The notes beneath the pieces were generated by a model. The model did not search any database, had not been told where the DNA came from, and saw nothing but the letters and a program-made list of their open reading frames with translations. From JAEUJM01 sp044221555 (GTDB lineage Bacteria; Actinomycetota; Acidimicrobiia; Acidimicrobiales; DATDAH01), in contig JBGAOY010000024.1 of assembly GCA_044221555.1 (NCBI GenBank), positions 1 through 61,794 on the forward strand: a DNA stretch of 61,794 nt, read 5' to 3'. Made by a program: the position numbers and the translations under genes. Shown piece after piece: positions 24,191 through 32,468 of this stretch. The first letter of the stretch is position 1; the number at the start of each line of letters is the position of its first letter.

Positions 24191-24988
24191 TCAGACGAAC
24201 TGGCGGATGGCGTCGAGGCACCGGGCGTGGGCCTCGAGATGCGGGAGGTGGGCGGTGCGGGCCAGCCGCTCGAAGCGAGCGCCCGGGATCTGATCGGCGA
24301 GGTACTCGGCCGCAGCCTGCTCCTCGTCCGTGTCGAGGTCGCCGACCAGTACGAGCGTGGGCGTGGTGACGGCGGCCAGCCCGTCCCACCTCGCCGGCTC
24401 CCCGAGGCGGGGCCCGGGGTCGGCGGCGGCCAGCGCCCGCCCGTTCATGTCCAGGAACAGGTCACGGGCGGCACCGACCACCCGACCCTCGGTGGCGGTC
24501 GGCCCGTCCAACCACAGGTGGGCCTCCAACCGGTTCACCTCGGACAGGTCCTCGGCCTTCTCAGCAGCCTCGAGTGCGTCGGCCAGCGCCCGCCACGACT
24601 CGGGGGTCTCGTCGGGGTACACGTCGGCGCGCACGCCGGGCGCCATCAGCACCAGACGCTCGACCCGTTCGGGATGGGCGAGGGCCAGATCCATCGCCGC
24701 GGTGCCTCCCATCGAGCAGCCGATCACGGTCGCCGGGCCTCGCACGCCGGCATGGTCCAGCACCGCGAGCGCGTCGTCGACCGTCGAATGGGGCTCGGGC
24801 TCGTAGACGGTCTCTCCGAAGCGACGTTGGTCGAACGCGAGCGTCCGGCGCGTCGGCAGGAGCACATCGGCCACCGAGCGCCAGGACCGCCGGTCGGTGA
24901 CCCCGGCGTGCAGCAACAGCACCGCCGGCCCCGAGCCCTCGTCGTCATAGGCGATGCGGGCCGATCCGGAGGGGGCGAACGAGGTCAC
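24191..24988 (-). CDS. alpha/beta-hydrolase fold protein
   Basis: This 265-residue cytoplasmic hydrolase has an oxyanion region PAVLLLHAGVTD, the nucleophile elbow GCSMGG, the acid in LVLVGDLDTD and a late His in RTAHLPHLE. It resembles 3-oxoadipate enol-lactonase and related C-C or ester hydrolases. It ends convergent to the Rieske gene and starts 16 bp after the limonene-epoxide-hydrolase-like gene on the same strand, so those two are likely co-transcribed. Substrate unknown. Confidence 0.88.
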   Translation of the reverse strand: MTSFAPSGSARIAYDDEGSGPAVLLLHAGVTDRRSWRSVADVLLPTRRTLAFDQRRFGETVYEPEPHSTVDDALAVLDHAGVRGPATVIGCSMGGTAAMDLALAHPERVERLVLMAPGVRADVYPDETPESWRALADALEAAEKAEDLSEVNRLEAHLWLDGPTATEGRVVGAARDLFLDMNGRALAAADPGPRLGEPARWDGLAAVTTPTLVLVGDLDTDEEQAAAEYLADQIPGARFERLARTAHLPHLEAHARCLDAIRQFV

Positions 24989-25003
24989 GAGCGCCTCCCT
25001 ACC

Positions 25004-25381
25004 TCATGCCATCTGGGACATGAACTGGTTCAGGTCGAAGTAGTCCCGCCACGCGCTGATCTTCCCCTCGGCGTCCACCTCGAAGGTGCCCATCACCGGC
25101 AGGTCGATGCGCTTGCCGCCCGGGTACAGGAACGTGTCGACCCGCTCGGTGAGCACGCTCGAGCCGCTGGCGGCGATGGCGTTGGTGGCGAAGGAGACCC
25201 GCTCGACGCCAGCAGCGAAGTTCGCCACGAACTCCCGGATGGCCTCGATCCCCACCACGGGGTCGATGGGGATGTTGTGGTACACGCAGTCGTCCGACAG
25301 CAGCGCCAGCGACGCCTCGATCTCGTCGGGCGTCCCCCACGCGTCACAGAATTGCTGCACGATCTCGATGGGCTCCGACAT
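25004..25381 (-). CDS. limonene-1,2-epoxide hydrolase-like/SnoaL-fold protein
   Basis: The 125-residue cone-shaped alpha+beta-barrel protein keeps the catalytic triad layout of limonene-1,2-epoxide hydrolase: Arg and Asp in TERVDTF, and a second Asp in AWRDYFDLNQF. Tyr and Asn expected near the active site may be those of VYHNIPIDP. This supports epoxide or related hydrolase activity rather than a generic SnoaL binding role. ATG 25381 is used because the frame upstream has a weak leader. It is followed by the alpha/beta hydrolase gene and preceded, 115 bp away, by the CrtC-like gene, all on the minus strand. Confidence 0.82.
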   Translation of the reverse strand: MSEPIEIVQQFCDAWGTPDEIEASLALLSDDCVYHNIPIDPVVGIEAIREFVANFAAGVERVSFATNAIAASGSSVLTERVDTFLYPGGKRIDLPVMGTFEVDAEGKISAWRDYFDLNQFMSQMA

Positions 25382-25496
25382 GGGGCGTGCTCCTGGTGAG
25401 ACGAACGGTCGACCGACCGTACCGAACCCCAGGAATTCCTGGTGGAAAACCACACGGGAGGTGGTCGACCACCAAGGAATTCGCGGGGTTGCGGCC

Positions 25497-26621
25497 TCAG
25501 GGTGCGACGGAGCCGAAGTCGGCGAAGCCGGTGGGGTCGTGGCGCCCGAAGGTGCCGTGCTCGAACATCCCCCAGCCCTCGACGGTGGGTCCGTCGCCGT
25601 CGGTGCAGGTGGCCCGGGCCACGTGGTCGATCACCCCGAACGGGACGCGACCCATGACCGCCGGATCCGACAGGTCGAAGGTGAGCGAGTCGATGTGGTC
25701 CCGACCGAACCACTGGCCGTGGTTCCAGTCGGGGTCGCCGCCGTAGCCGGGGCCGGCGTTGAGGGCGACGAAGCCCAGGGTCTCCACCTCGATCACCACG
25801 GGGGTGCCGTCGTGGCGGGCCAAGGTCAGACGGGCGCCCTCGGGGTGGCGGGTGCCGGAGGTGTAGCGGATGTCGACCCGGGGCCAGCCGAGCTGCTCGA
25901 CCTTGCCGTCGGCGTGGACCCGCACGGCGTCGTTGAGGGTGCGGTGGCCGTCGCCGTCCTCCTGGGCGATGAGCACGACCGCGAATTCCTCGAAGCGCAG
26001 CGGCACGTACATCCACCAGAAGCCGTAGTCGGGCGGCGTCTCGGCCGCGGTGCGCCCGGCGGGCTCGGCCTCGCCGGTCGGGCGGATGCCCCACGACCGG
26101 TCCCGGGTGCCCAGCCACACGTCGTCGGTGACAACGAGCTCTTCGCCGTCGAGGCGCAGGGTGCCGTTCCAGGTGCCCACCTGGGCGAAGCGGCAGGCGT
26201 CGAGGATCACCTTGGGGCCCTGGCGCATCACGTGGTGGGGCTCCTCCACCACCGGGAAGGAACCCGTCCACGTAAGGTCGAAGCCGAGGCCGTGGTCGTC
26301 GGCATCGCACACCACGCGGATCACGTTCAGCGGCTCGACCACCTCGATGCGGTACGGGCCGACCTGCTGGTTGAGCCGGTCGTCGCTGATGGCGTCGGAG
26401 ATGCGCACCGTGTGCTGGCGGTCGCCGCGGCGGACCGTGGCGTAGGCGTCCATGGTGCCGAGGTTCGGGTAGTAGCCGAGGCCGGTGACGAGGAAGATGT
26501 CCCCGGTGCGGTCGTGGGCGTTGAGGTAGCACCGGTCGTAGGCGTTGCGGTCGCTCGTGGCCGGGTGCTGCAGCGACAGCGGGGCCTGGTGCAGCGGGTA
26601 CTCGTCCAAGGGGATCGGCAT
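25497..26621 (-). CDS. conserved CrtC/AttH-like (DUF7064-type) protein
   Basis: This is a 374-residue protein with no signal or membrane helix. It is rich in Trp, Asp and aromatic residues and built of beta blocks (RTGDIFLVTGLGYYPNLGTMD, WTGSFPVVEEP, DDVWLGTRDRSWGIRP, FWWMYVPLRFEEFAVVLIAQ) that recall the two-lipocalin fold of carotenoid hydratases (CrtC) and AttH. I cannot assign an activity; lipid or terpenoid binding or hydration is inference. ATG 26621 (MPIPLDEYPLHQ) is preferred to a start ten codons upstream. Its neighbours downstream are the epoxide hydrolase-like and alpha/beta hydrolase genes, compatible with isoprenoid or sterol metabolism. Confidence 0.72.
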   Translation of the reverse strand: MPIPLDEYPLHQAPLSLQHPATSDRNAYDRCYLNAHDRTGDIFLVTGLGYYPNLGTMDAYATVRRGDRQHTVRISDAISDDRLNQQVGPYRIEVVEPLNVIRVVCDADDHGLGFDLTWTGSFPVVEEPHHVMRQGPKVILDACRFAQVGTWNGTLRLDGEELVVTDDVWLGTRDRSWGIRPTGEAEPAGRTAAETPPDYGFWWMYVPLRFEEFAVVLIAQEDGDGHRTLNDAVRVHADGKVEQLGWPRVDIRYTSGTRHPEGARLTLARHDGTPVVIEVETLGFVALNAGPGYGGDPDWNHGQWFGRDHIDSLTFDLSDPAVMGRVPFGVIDHVARATCTDGDGPTVEGWGMFEHGTFGRHDPTGFADFGSVAP

Positions 26622-26790
26622 GAGCGGCAAGCTACCTGCCGTGACCGGCACCCCGCGTCAGGTCGTGACCGGCACCGGCCGTCCCCTGCGGTGCCGCTCG
26701 TGGGGCGCCGGCGATGCTCGCCGGTCGGCGCTGCGGGAGGTCTCGCCTCGCGTGGCGGCGGCACCCTCGGCGGCGTGACAGGGTGAAGGC

Positions 26791-28794
26791 ATGGCGGACG
26801 TCTCCACCCCTCTACGACCCTTCCTGGACGGCCGGACACGACGGGCCCGGTTCTCGGTGCGCACCGGCCCCCCGCCGGTGCCGGCCCCCGTCGAGCGCCT
26901 GCTGGCCGGCGCCGCGGTGGCCGACCTCACACCGCCGCCGGGAATGCCGAAGGCCGGCTACTCGGCCAACGCCCACGACGGGCAGGGCTTCCGCACCCGC
27001 CTGCGGGCCCGGGTGGTGCACCTGCGGGCCGGGCACCAGTCGCTGGCGCTGGTCCAGTGCGACCTCCTCGGCGGGTCGTCGGTGGTGCAGCACCTCGTCG
27101 CCCGGGCCATCGCCGGGCGCACCGACGTGCCCCTCGCCGGCCTGATGATGGGTGCCACCCACACCCACGCCGGTCCCGGTCAGTTCCTGGGCACCGACTT
27201 CTACAACCGCTTCGCGTCGAACCGTGGTGGCTTCGACCCCGCGTACACCGACTTCCTGGTGCGACAGATCGCCGGTGCGGTGATCGAGGCGGTCGAGACC
27301 CGGGCGCCGGCGCGCCTGGCGGTCGGCCGCACGCAGGTGTGGGGCCTCACCCGCAACCGCTCGCTGGGCCCCCACGTCGACAACGAGACGGTGGACGACA
27401 AGCGCACCGAGCCCCAGCGCAAGTACGTGTCGGTGAACCCGTGGCTGCATCTCCTCCGCGTCGATCGCGTCACCGACGGCCCGGCCTCCGGCGGGGCCAC
27501 CGAGCCCCTCGCCGCCGCGGTCATCTTCTCGGTGCACGGCACGGGGATCTCGATGAAGGCCCCCGAGTACAACGCCGACCTCTGGGCCTACCTGGTCGGC
27601 GAGCTCGACCTGCGCATCGAGGAGGCCCACGGTCGCCGCGCCGTCGTCGGGGCCATGGAGGGCACCCACGCCGACGTGGCCCCGGCCATCCGCCCCGGCA
27701 CCCCCGGCCCGGTCGAGGCGGCGCGGGTCGGTCGGGGGATCGGGGCCGAGGCCGCCGCCCTCTACGAGCGCCTGGGCGACGACCTCACCGACGACATCCG
27801 CCTGGCGTCGGGGTTCCGCGAGATCGACCTGGACACGGCCAGCACGATCGACGGGGTGACCCTGCCGAGCCGGCCGGCGGTGGGCGCGGCCCTCGTGGCC
27901 GGCGCGCACGAGAACCTCACGCCCATCATCCACCGGCTGCCACCGTTCCGCCCGGGAACACCGAAGCGGTGGGGCCGCCCCAACCCCCAGGGCGAGAAGT
28001 GGGTGCTCGGCACCCGCTGGCTGCAACCGCTGCTCATCCCGCCCCGGTCGTTTCCGCGCATCCTGCCCGCCCAGGTGCTGCTGATCGGGCCCATGGCCGT
28101 GGTCGGCCTGCCCTTCGAGATCACCGTCGAGTCCGGCCGGCGCATCGAGGCCGCGGCCGCCGGCGCGCTCGCCGCCGCGGGCACCGACGTCGAGTTCGTG
28201 GCCGTCTCCTCGCTGGCCAACGAGTACTCGGGCTACGTGGCCACCCCCGAGGAGTACCGGCGCCAGCACTACGAGGGCGGCCACACGCTCTACGGCCCCA
28301 ACACCCAGGCGTTCCTGGCCGCGCACGCTGGTCGCCTCGCCGGCGAGGTGGCGAGCTCGGGCACGGTCGCCGACGTGCGCGCCGAGCGCCGGTGGGACCT
28401 CCGGGTGCACCGCTACCTGCCCGAGGCGCTGCCCGTCGAGGTCGACCGCCGGTGGGCCGGCGGGGCCGCCTTCACCGACCCGACACCCCGAACCGACGGC
28501 TACTGGGAGGCTCACTGGGCCGACGTCGCGCCGGGCAACCTGGACTGGCACGAGCCGATGCTGCGGATCGAGGCCTCGATCGACGGCGGCGCGTGGGCGC
28601 CCGCCCGGTGGCGGGGCCGACCCGTGGACGACCAGGGCTGGGCCGTCGAGGTGACCTACCTACGCCAGGACGGTGACACCCACCACTACCGGGTGCGCTG
28701 GTACGACCCGACGCTCGCGGCCGACCGGCGCCACCGCTTCGTGCTGATCGCCAACCGCGGCCGTCCCGAGGTGGCGTCGGAGCCGTTCGACTGA
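26791..28794 (+). CDS. neutral/alkaline non-lysosomal ceramidase-family protein
   Basis: The 667-residue protein shows neutral ceramidase blocks: AVADLTPPPGMPKAGYS, the zinc histidine in MGATHTHAGPGQF, the second His in VHGTGIS, the late ANEYSGYVATPEEYRRQHYEGG supplying Glu and Tyr ligands, and the C-terminal immunoglobulin-like domain. These enzymes cleave ceramide to sphingosine and fatty acid. Two departures: there is no signal peptide, and the usual GDVSPN loop with the catalytic serine reads HADVAPA, with Ala in place of Ser. It may be a non-ceramidase amidase, or inactive. The start is ATG 26791, after a 170-bp gap carrying only a repeated GTGACCGGCACC word. It stands alone on the plus strand. 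Confidence 0.85.
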   Translation: MADVSTPLRPFLDGRTRRARFSVRTGPPPVPAPVERLLAGAAVADLTPPPGMPKAGYSANAHDGQGFRTRLRARVVHLRAGHQSLALVQCDLLGGSSVVQHLVARAIAGRTDVPLAGLMMGATHTHAGPGQFLGTDFYNRFASNRGGFDPAYTDFLVRQIAGAVIEAVETRAPARLAVGRTQVWGLTRNRSLGPHVDNETVDDKRTEPQRKYVSVNPWLHLLRVDRVTDGPASGGATEPLAAAVIFSVHGTGISMKAPEYNADLWAYLVGELDLRIEEAHGRRAVVGAMEGTHADVAPAIRPGTPGPVEAARVGRGIGAEAAALYERLGDDLTDDIRLASGFREIDLDTASTIDGVTLPSRPAVGAALVAGAHENLTPIIHRLPPFRPGTPKRWGRPNPQGEKWVLGTRWLQPLLIPPRSFPRILPAQVLLIGPMAVVGLPFEITVESGRRIEAAAAGALAAAGTDVEFVAVSSLANEYSGYVATPEEYRRQHYEGGHTLYGPNTQAFLAAHAGRLAGEVASSGTVADVRAERRWDLRVHRYLPEALPVEVDRRWAGGAAFTDPTPRTDGYWEAHWADVAPGNLDWHEPMLRIEASIDGGAWAPARWRGRPVDDQGWAVEVTYLRQDGDTHHYRVRWYDPTLAADRRHRFVLIANRGRPEVASEPFD

Positions 28795-28801
28795 GGACCG
28801 G

Positions 28802-29110
28802 TCAGGTCGACACGGGCACGACCGCGACGACCGCGTCGACCGGCAGGGGCCCGTAGATGTGCGGGAACGCCTCGGGGTCACCCTCGTAGCGCACCTCGGC
28901 CCCCACCCGTCCGGGGTCGATCTCGAGCCGCACCAGGTCGTCGATGCCCTGGTAGAAGCGCCGCAGCGTGCCGGGCACCTGCTCGGCGGTCGAGCAGTGG
29001 ATGAAGCCCTCCTCGTCGAGGGTGCGGTCGAGCGTGGACTGGCGGTACTCCCCCGCGGCGACGGCGGCATCCCACTGGTCGGCGGTGGTCACGTGGAAGA
29101 TCGAGGGCAT
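28802..29110 (-). CDS. DUF952 domain-containing protein
   Basis: This small 102-residue cytoplasmic protein has the DUF952 pattern: IFHVTTADQWDAAVAAGEY near the N-terminus, then EEGFIHCSTAEQVPGTLRRFY, and DPEAFPHIYGPLPVDAVVAV near the end, with the conserved H-C-S and F-P-H-I-Y-G. It is related to ADP-ribosyltransferase-like folds, but no activity is established that I know of. The ATG is at 29110. It converges on the ceramidase-family gene with 7 bp between stops. Confidence 0.9.
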   Translation of the reverse strand: MPSIFHVTTADQWDAAVAAGEYRQSTLDRTLDEEGFIHCSTAEQVPGTLRRFYQGIDDLVRLEIDPGRVGAEVRYEGDPEAFPHIYGPLPVDAVVAVVPVST

Positions 29111-29227
29111 CGGCTCAGCTTGGCACCTCGTCGCCGGCGCCTCCGACCCCACGGCAGGCCGGCCCCGGTTGCGGATGGGCCGGCCGCCTTTCACTCAGAT
29201 TTACCCCGGCCAGGGCATCCTCTCCCC

Positions 29228-29497
29228 ATGGACGAGCGCCACCCCCACCCCATCCGGACCGAACGGGTGCTGGCCCGTGCCATCTCGACCGCCCTCGACC
29301 CGACCATCAGCGGTGACGCCCGTGTCGACGAGGTCGCCCGGGCCGCCCACGGCGACCGCCGCGTGCTCGAGGCGGCGCTGCGCCGACTCGATGCCGAGAC
29401 CGGCGGCTACCGCGGCCTCGCCGCCACCCGGGCGGCCACCTCCCTGCAACTGGCGATGCTCGACTCCGTCGGCCACCACGAGAGCCGCCACAACTAG
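29228..29497 (+). CDS. small conserved hypothetical protein
   Basis: The 89-residue helical protein starts at ATG 29228 and is rich in Arg, Ala and His. It has no membrane helix, no signal and no known motif. The middle (VDEVARAAHGDRRVLEAALRRLDAE) looks like a helix-turn-helix-sized helical bundle, but no DNA-binding motif is certain. Codon use matches its neighbours, with G or C at third positions, which supports it as real. It sits between DUF952 (divergent) and the FKBP gene (same strand). Confidence 0.55.
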   Translation: MDERHPHPIRTERVLARAISTALDPTISGDARVDEVARAAHGDRRVLEAALRRLDAETGGYRGLAATRAATSLQLAMLDSVGHHESRHN

Positions 29498-29598
29498 GTC
29501 CACCACCAACCGGGCGGGTTCCCCCTTCCCGCCTGGTTCCAACGGGTCCGTCGGGCCTGCCGGGTGACTCCCCTCCCATCACCCGGTAGGTTCGACGG

Positions 29599-29988
29599 AT
29601 GCCCGACCACGACCTGAACGCCAAGCCCCACGTCTACGTGCCTCCGGGCGAGGCGCCTCCCACCGAGCTGGTGGTCGAGGACCTGGTCGAGGGCGACGGC
29701 GCCGAGGCCGGTGCCGGCCAGACCGTCAACGTGCACTACGTGGGCGTCGCCTGGAGCACCCGCCAGCAGTTCGACGCGTCGTGGGACCGTGACGAGGTGT
29801 TCTCGTTCGGCCTCGGGCGGGGTCAGGTCATCACCGGGTGGGACGAGGGTGTGGCCGGGATGAAGGTGGGCGGCCGGCGCCGCATCACCATCCCGCCCGC
29901 GAAGGGCTACGGCAAGGCCGGCGCCGGCGGCGTGATCAAGGGCAACGAGACCCTGGTGTTCATCGTCGACCTGCTCGGCGTCGGCTAG
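29599..29988 (+). CDS. FKBP-type peptidyl-prolyl cis-trans isomerase
   Basis: This 129-residue single-domain FKBP has VNVHYVGVAWSTRQQFDASW (usual YxGxLxDGxxFDSS), FGLGRGQVITGWDEGVAGMKVGGRRRITIPP and GNETLVFIVDLLGV. Nearly all pocket residues are kept. It has no signal peptide, so it is a cytoplasmic folding helper. Its start ATG at 29599 is not overlapped by other genes. Confidence 0.95.
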   Translation: MPDHDLNAKPHVYVPPGEAPPTELVVEDLVEGDGAEAGAGQTVNVHYVGVAWSTRQQFDASWDRDEVFSFGLGRGQVITGWDEGVAGMKVGGRRRITIPPAKGYGKAGAGGVIKGNETLVFIVDLLGVG

Positions 29989-30048
29989 AGCCGCCGTTCC
30001 GGCTACGGCTGGCCGCGGCCGGTCGGCGTCACCCGCTCGAGCGCCGGC

Positions 30049-30606
30049 TCACCACTGGTGGGCAACGTCGAGCACCACCCGGTTGCCGAGCTTCGACACC
30101 CGGAACGGCAGGCGGGCCCGGGTGGACAGCCCGATGACGGTGACGCCCTCGAAGCTGCCGCCGTAGCGGGCGTTGCGGAACGTGCGATAGCCGGTGAGGT
30201 CGACCCGAGGCAGTCGCCCGCCCGTGCGCCCGTCGTAGGTGATGCGACCGTGGGTGTCGTTCGCGGGTGCCCGCAGCACGATCTCGAGCCGGGCGCCGCC
30301 GCCCAGCGGCAACACCGCGCCCTGTCCCACCGTGTACACGTGAGCGACGTACTCCACGTGGTAGCCCGACGCCGGGCCACCCAGGTCGAACACCATGCGG
30401 TCGTAGCAGTCGTGCTCGCCGGCGCGCACGTTGGTGAGCGGTGAGAACGGGCTGGTGGAGGGGCCCGCGGCCTTGGGCAGGCTCCCCCAGGTGATGCCGC
30501 AGTACGCAGCGGTCTGGGCTCCGGGTGCGGCGCCGGAGGGGCTCGCCGTCATCAACAGCGCGGCCATCACGAGCGTCACCGAAGTGACGAGGAAGCGTCG
30601 GGGCAT
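30049..30606 (-). CDS. secreted AMIN-like domain protein
   Basis: The 185-residue exported protein has a signal peptide at residues 1-26 (FLVTSVTLVMAALLMTASPSGA). The mature domain begins with AYCGITWGSL and carries HDCYDRMVFDLGG, GYHVEYV, LEIVLRAPA, FEGVTVIGLSTRARLPFRV and VVLDVAH, the beta-sandwich pattern of AMIN-like proteins common in actinobacteria. Two Cys probably pair. It may bind wall polymers; function is not known. ATG 30606 is used. Terminal WGSLPKA-type motifs occur in related lipoproteins, but this one has no lipobox. A 146-bp gap with no obvious gene separates it from the sulfotransferase. Confidence 0.82.
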   Translation of the reverse strand: MPRRFLVTSVTLVMAALLMTASPSGAAPGAQTAAYCGITWGSLPKAAGPSTSPFSPLTNVRAGEHDCYDRMVFDLGGPASGYHVEYVAHVYTVGQGAVLPLGGGARLEIVLRAPANDTHGRITYDGRTGGRLPRVDLTGYRTFRNARYGGSFEGVTVIGLSTRARLPFRVSKLGNRVVLDVAHQW

Positions 30607-30752
30607 GACGTGCTCCTGTCTGTGGGTGCGGTGCCAGCGTACGTCCCGGACCCGAACCCGCGTCGGCATCGGGACGCCCTGCCGAGCACCGACTGGTCCT
30701 GGCCCCGGGTCTCGGTTCCTGGCCTCGACCTCCCCACGGCGGTCGGCTGGTC

Positions 30753-31943
30753 TCAGCCGAGCGGCTCGGAGGGGACGTCGAAGTACTCCTGGTAGCGGCG
30801 GGCCCGCTCGCGCAGCTCGCCCTCGTCCAGGCCGGTGGCCGCGAACGAGTACTTGTGGGTGCCGTAGCCGTCGCCGGGGTGGGCGGCGAGGAACTCGCGC
30901 ATGGCTGCCTCGGCCTCGGCGGTGTACTCGAGGCCGAACCGGTCGTAGATGCCGCTGATGGCGCCGAACGGGTCGGCCATGAAGTCCCGGAACTGCACGT
31001 CGACGATGCGGTCGGGCGCAACCGTGCCGTCCTCGCGGGCGGTGACCGAGCGGTCGAGCCCGTCGAGCACGTAGTCCGCCCACTCCTCGGCGGCCTCGGT
31101 GATCTCGTGGTGGTCGCTGGTCATCTGGCGCAGGGTGGCCAGCAGCGACCCCAACGAGGCGATGATGCGCAGCGGGTCACGGTGGGTCTGGACGAGCAGA
31201 GCGTTCGGGTACTCGTCGAGCAGCGCGCCGAGACACCAGATGTGGCCCGGTGACTTCAGCACCCATCGCTCACCGGGGTGGCGGTACTGCAGCAACTGCA
31301 GGACCTTGCGGTGCCACCGGTAGGCCGACGACATGTCCGCCTCGCCGAGCAGCCAACGGGCGTAGGAGGGCACCCGGAACAGGGTGGGGAACAGCAGGCT
31401 GCGGAAGTCACCACAGGTGATGCGCACGCACTCCTGGGCCAGCTGGGCACCCATGGGATGGATGGCCTGGAACCCCGGGATGAGCAGCTCGCTGGCGTCG
31501 CCCTTGGCCTGCGAGACCGCGATGCGGGGGTCGGTGTCGTACGTGGCGGTCTCGGGTGGCGGGCAGGGCTGGTCGACCTCCCAGGTGAGGGGCACGCGGT
31601 GGGCGGGATCCTGGGCCAGCAGATCGAGGAGGATGGTGGTTCCCGTGCGGCCCTGGCCCACCACGACGATGGGCGGCGTCACGTCGGCCTCCGCCATGTC
31701 GGGGTGGCGCTTGTGCCAGTCGGTGACCTGCAGCCGGTTGGTCAGGTTCATGCGGGCGTCGTCGGCGGCGACGAACACCCCGATCTCGTGCAGCCGCGAC
31801 TCGGTGCGCTGCGCGTCGAGCAGCCGATCGAAGCCCTCCCGCCAGAACGGCTCGCCGAAGTCGTCCAGGCCCGTGGCCTCGACCACTTCCTCCACCAGCG
31901 CGTCCCCGTCGAGGGTGCCGAGGTCCACCTCGGACGTGCTCAT
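30753..31943 (-). CDS. PAPS-dependent sulfotransferase family protein
   Basis: The 396-residue protein has the 5-prime phosphosulfate loop VVVGQGRTGTTILLDLL and the 3-prime phosphate motif VQTHRDPLRIIASLGSL, with the tail GYGTHKYSFAATGLDEGEL. It belongs to the large actinobacterial sulfotransferase family 3 group related to mycobacterial Stf enzymes, and would transfer sulfate from PAPS to a hydroxyl on a lipid, sterol or sugar. It has no signal, so it is cytoplasmic. The start ATG at 31943 opposes no other start; the VOC gene lies 52 bp upstream on the same strand. Acceptor unknown. Confidence 0.9.
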   Translation of the reverse strand: MSTSEVDLGTLDGDALVEEVVEATGLDDFGEPFWREGFDRLLDAQRTESRLHEIGVFVAADDARMNLTNRLQVTDWHKRHPDMAEADVTPPIVVVGQGRTGTTILLDLLAQDPAHRVPLTWEVDQPCPPPETATYDTDPRIAVSQAKGDASELLIPGFQAIHPMGAQLAQECVRITCGDFRSLLFPTLFRVPSYARWLLGEADMSSAYRWHRKVLQLLQYRHPGERWVLKSPGHIWCLGALLDEYPNALLVQTHRDPLRIIASLGSLLATLRQMTSDHHEITEAAEEWADYVLDGLDRSVTAREDGTVAPDRIVDVQFRDFMADPFGAISGIYDRFGLEYTAEAEAAMREFLAAHPGDGYGTHKYSFAATGLDEGELRERARRYQEYFDVPSEPLG

Positions 31944-31995
31944 GATCCCCGCTCCTGGCGACTCCGTCGCCGGGCCGCTCGGGCCACCGCCTCGC

Positions 31996-32430
31996 TCACG
32001 ACGGGATCCGCATCAGCTCGACCCGCGTGCCGTCGGGATCCGAGCAGTACACGAAGTCCATGGCGCCGTCGGCCATGGTCGTGCGGGTCTCGGTGTGCAC
32101 CGTGCCGCCCAGCGCCTCAACCTTGGCCGCGACCGCGGCCACGTCGTCCACCCGGAACGACAGGTGGGTCATGCCGTAGGTGTTGACCGGCCGGCGGACA
32201 CGCTCGCCACCCGGTTCGGGGTGGCCGAACGACAGCAACTCGATGGCGTGGCCGTCGCGGCGCAGGAACTGCGATCGGAGGCGCACCGAGTCCATCTCCA
32301 TGAGCGCGGCGAACTCGTCACCCACCTCGAACGACTCGGCCGGCTCGAAGCCCAGACCCTCGCAGTAGAACCGGATCGATCGGTCGAGATCGCTGACGCA
32401 GATCCCGACGTGCGACAAGTACGTGCCCAC
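31996..32430 (-). CDS. VOC-superfamily (glyoxalase/extradiol-type) protein
   Basis: The 144-residue paired beta-alpha-beta-beta-beta protein has a start block YLSHVGICVSDLDRSIRFYCEGLGF and a second half THLSFRVDDVAAVAAKVEALGG, ending VYCSDPDGTRVELMRI. The metal ligands His (SHVG), His (THLSF) and Glu (VELM) are present, so a metal-dependent isomerase, epimerase or dioxygenase function is possible. Because the molecule is single-length, it should dimerise. It sits upstream of the sulfotransferase. Confidence 0.88.
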   Translation of the reverse strand: MGTYLSHVGICVSDLDRSIRFYCEGLGFEPAESFEVGDEFAALMEMDSVRLRSQFLRRDGHAIELLSFGHPEPGGERVRRPVNTYGMTHLSFRVDDVAAVAAKVEALGGTVHTETRTTMADGAMDFVYCSDPDGTRVELMRIPS

Positions 32431-32468
32431 ATGCCCCCCCGAAGTGATGAAGCCAGGAGCCTAGGGAA

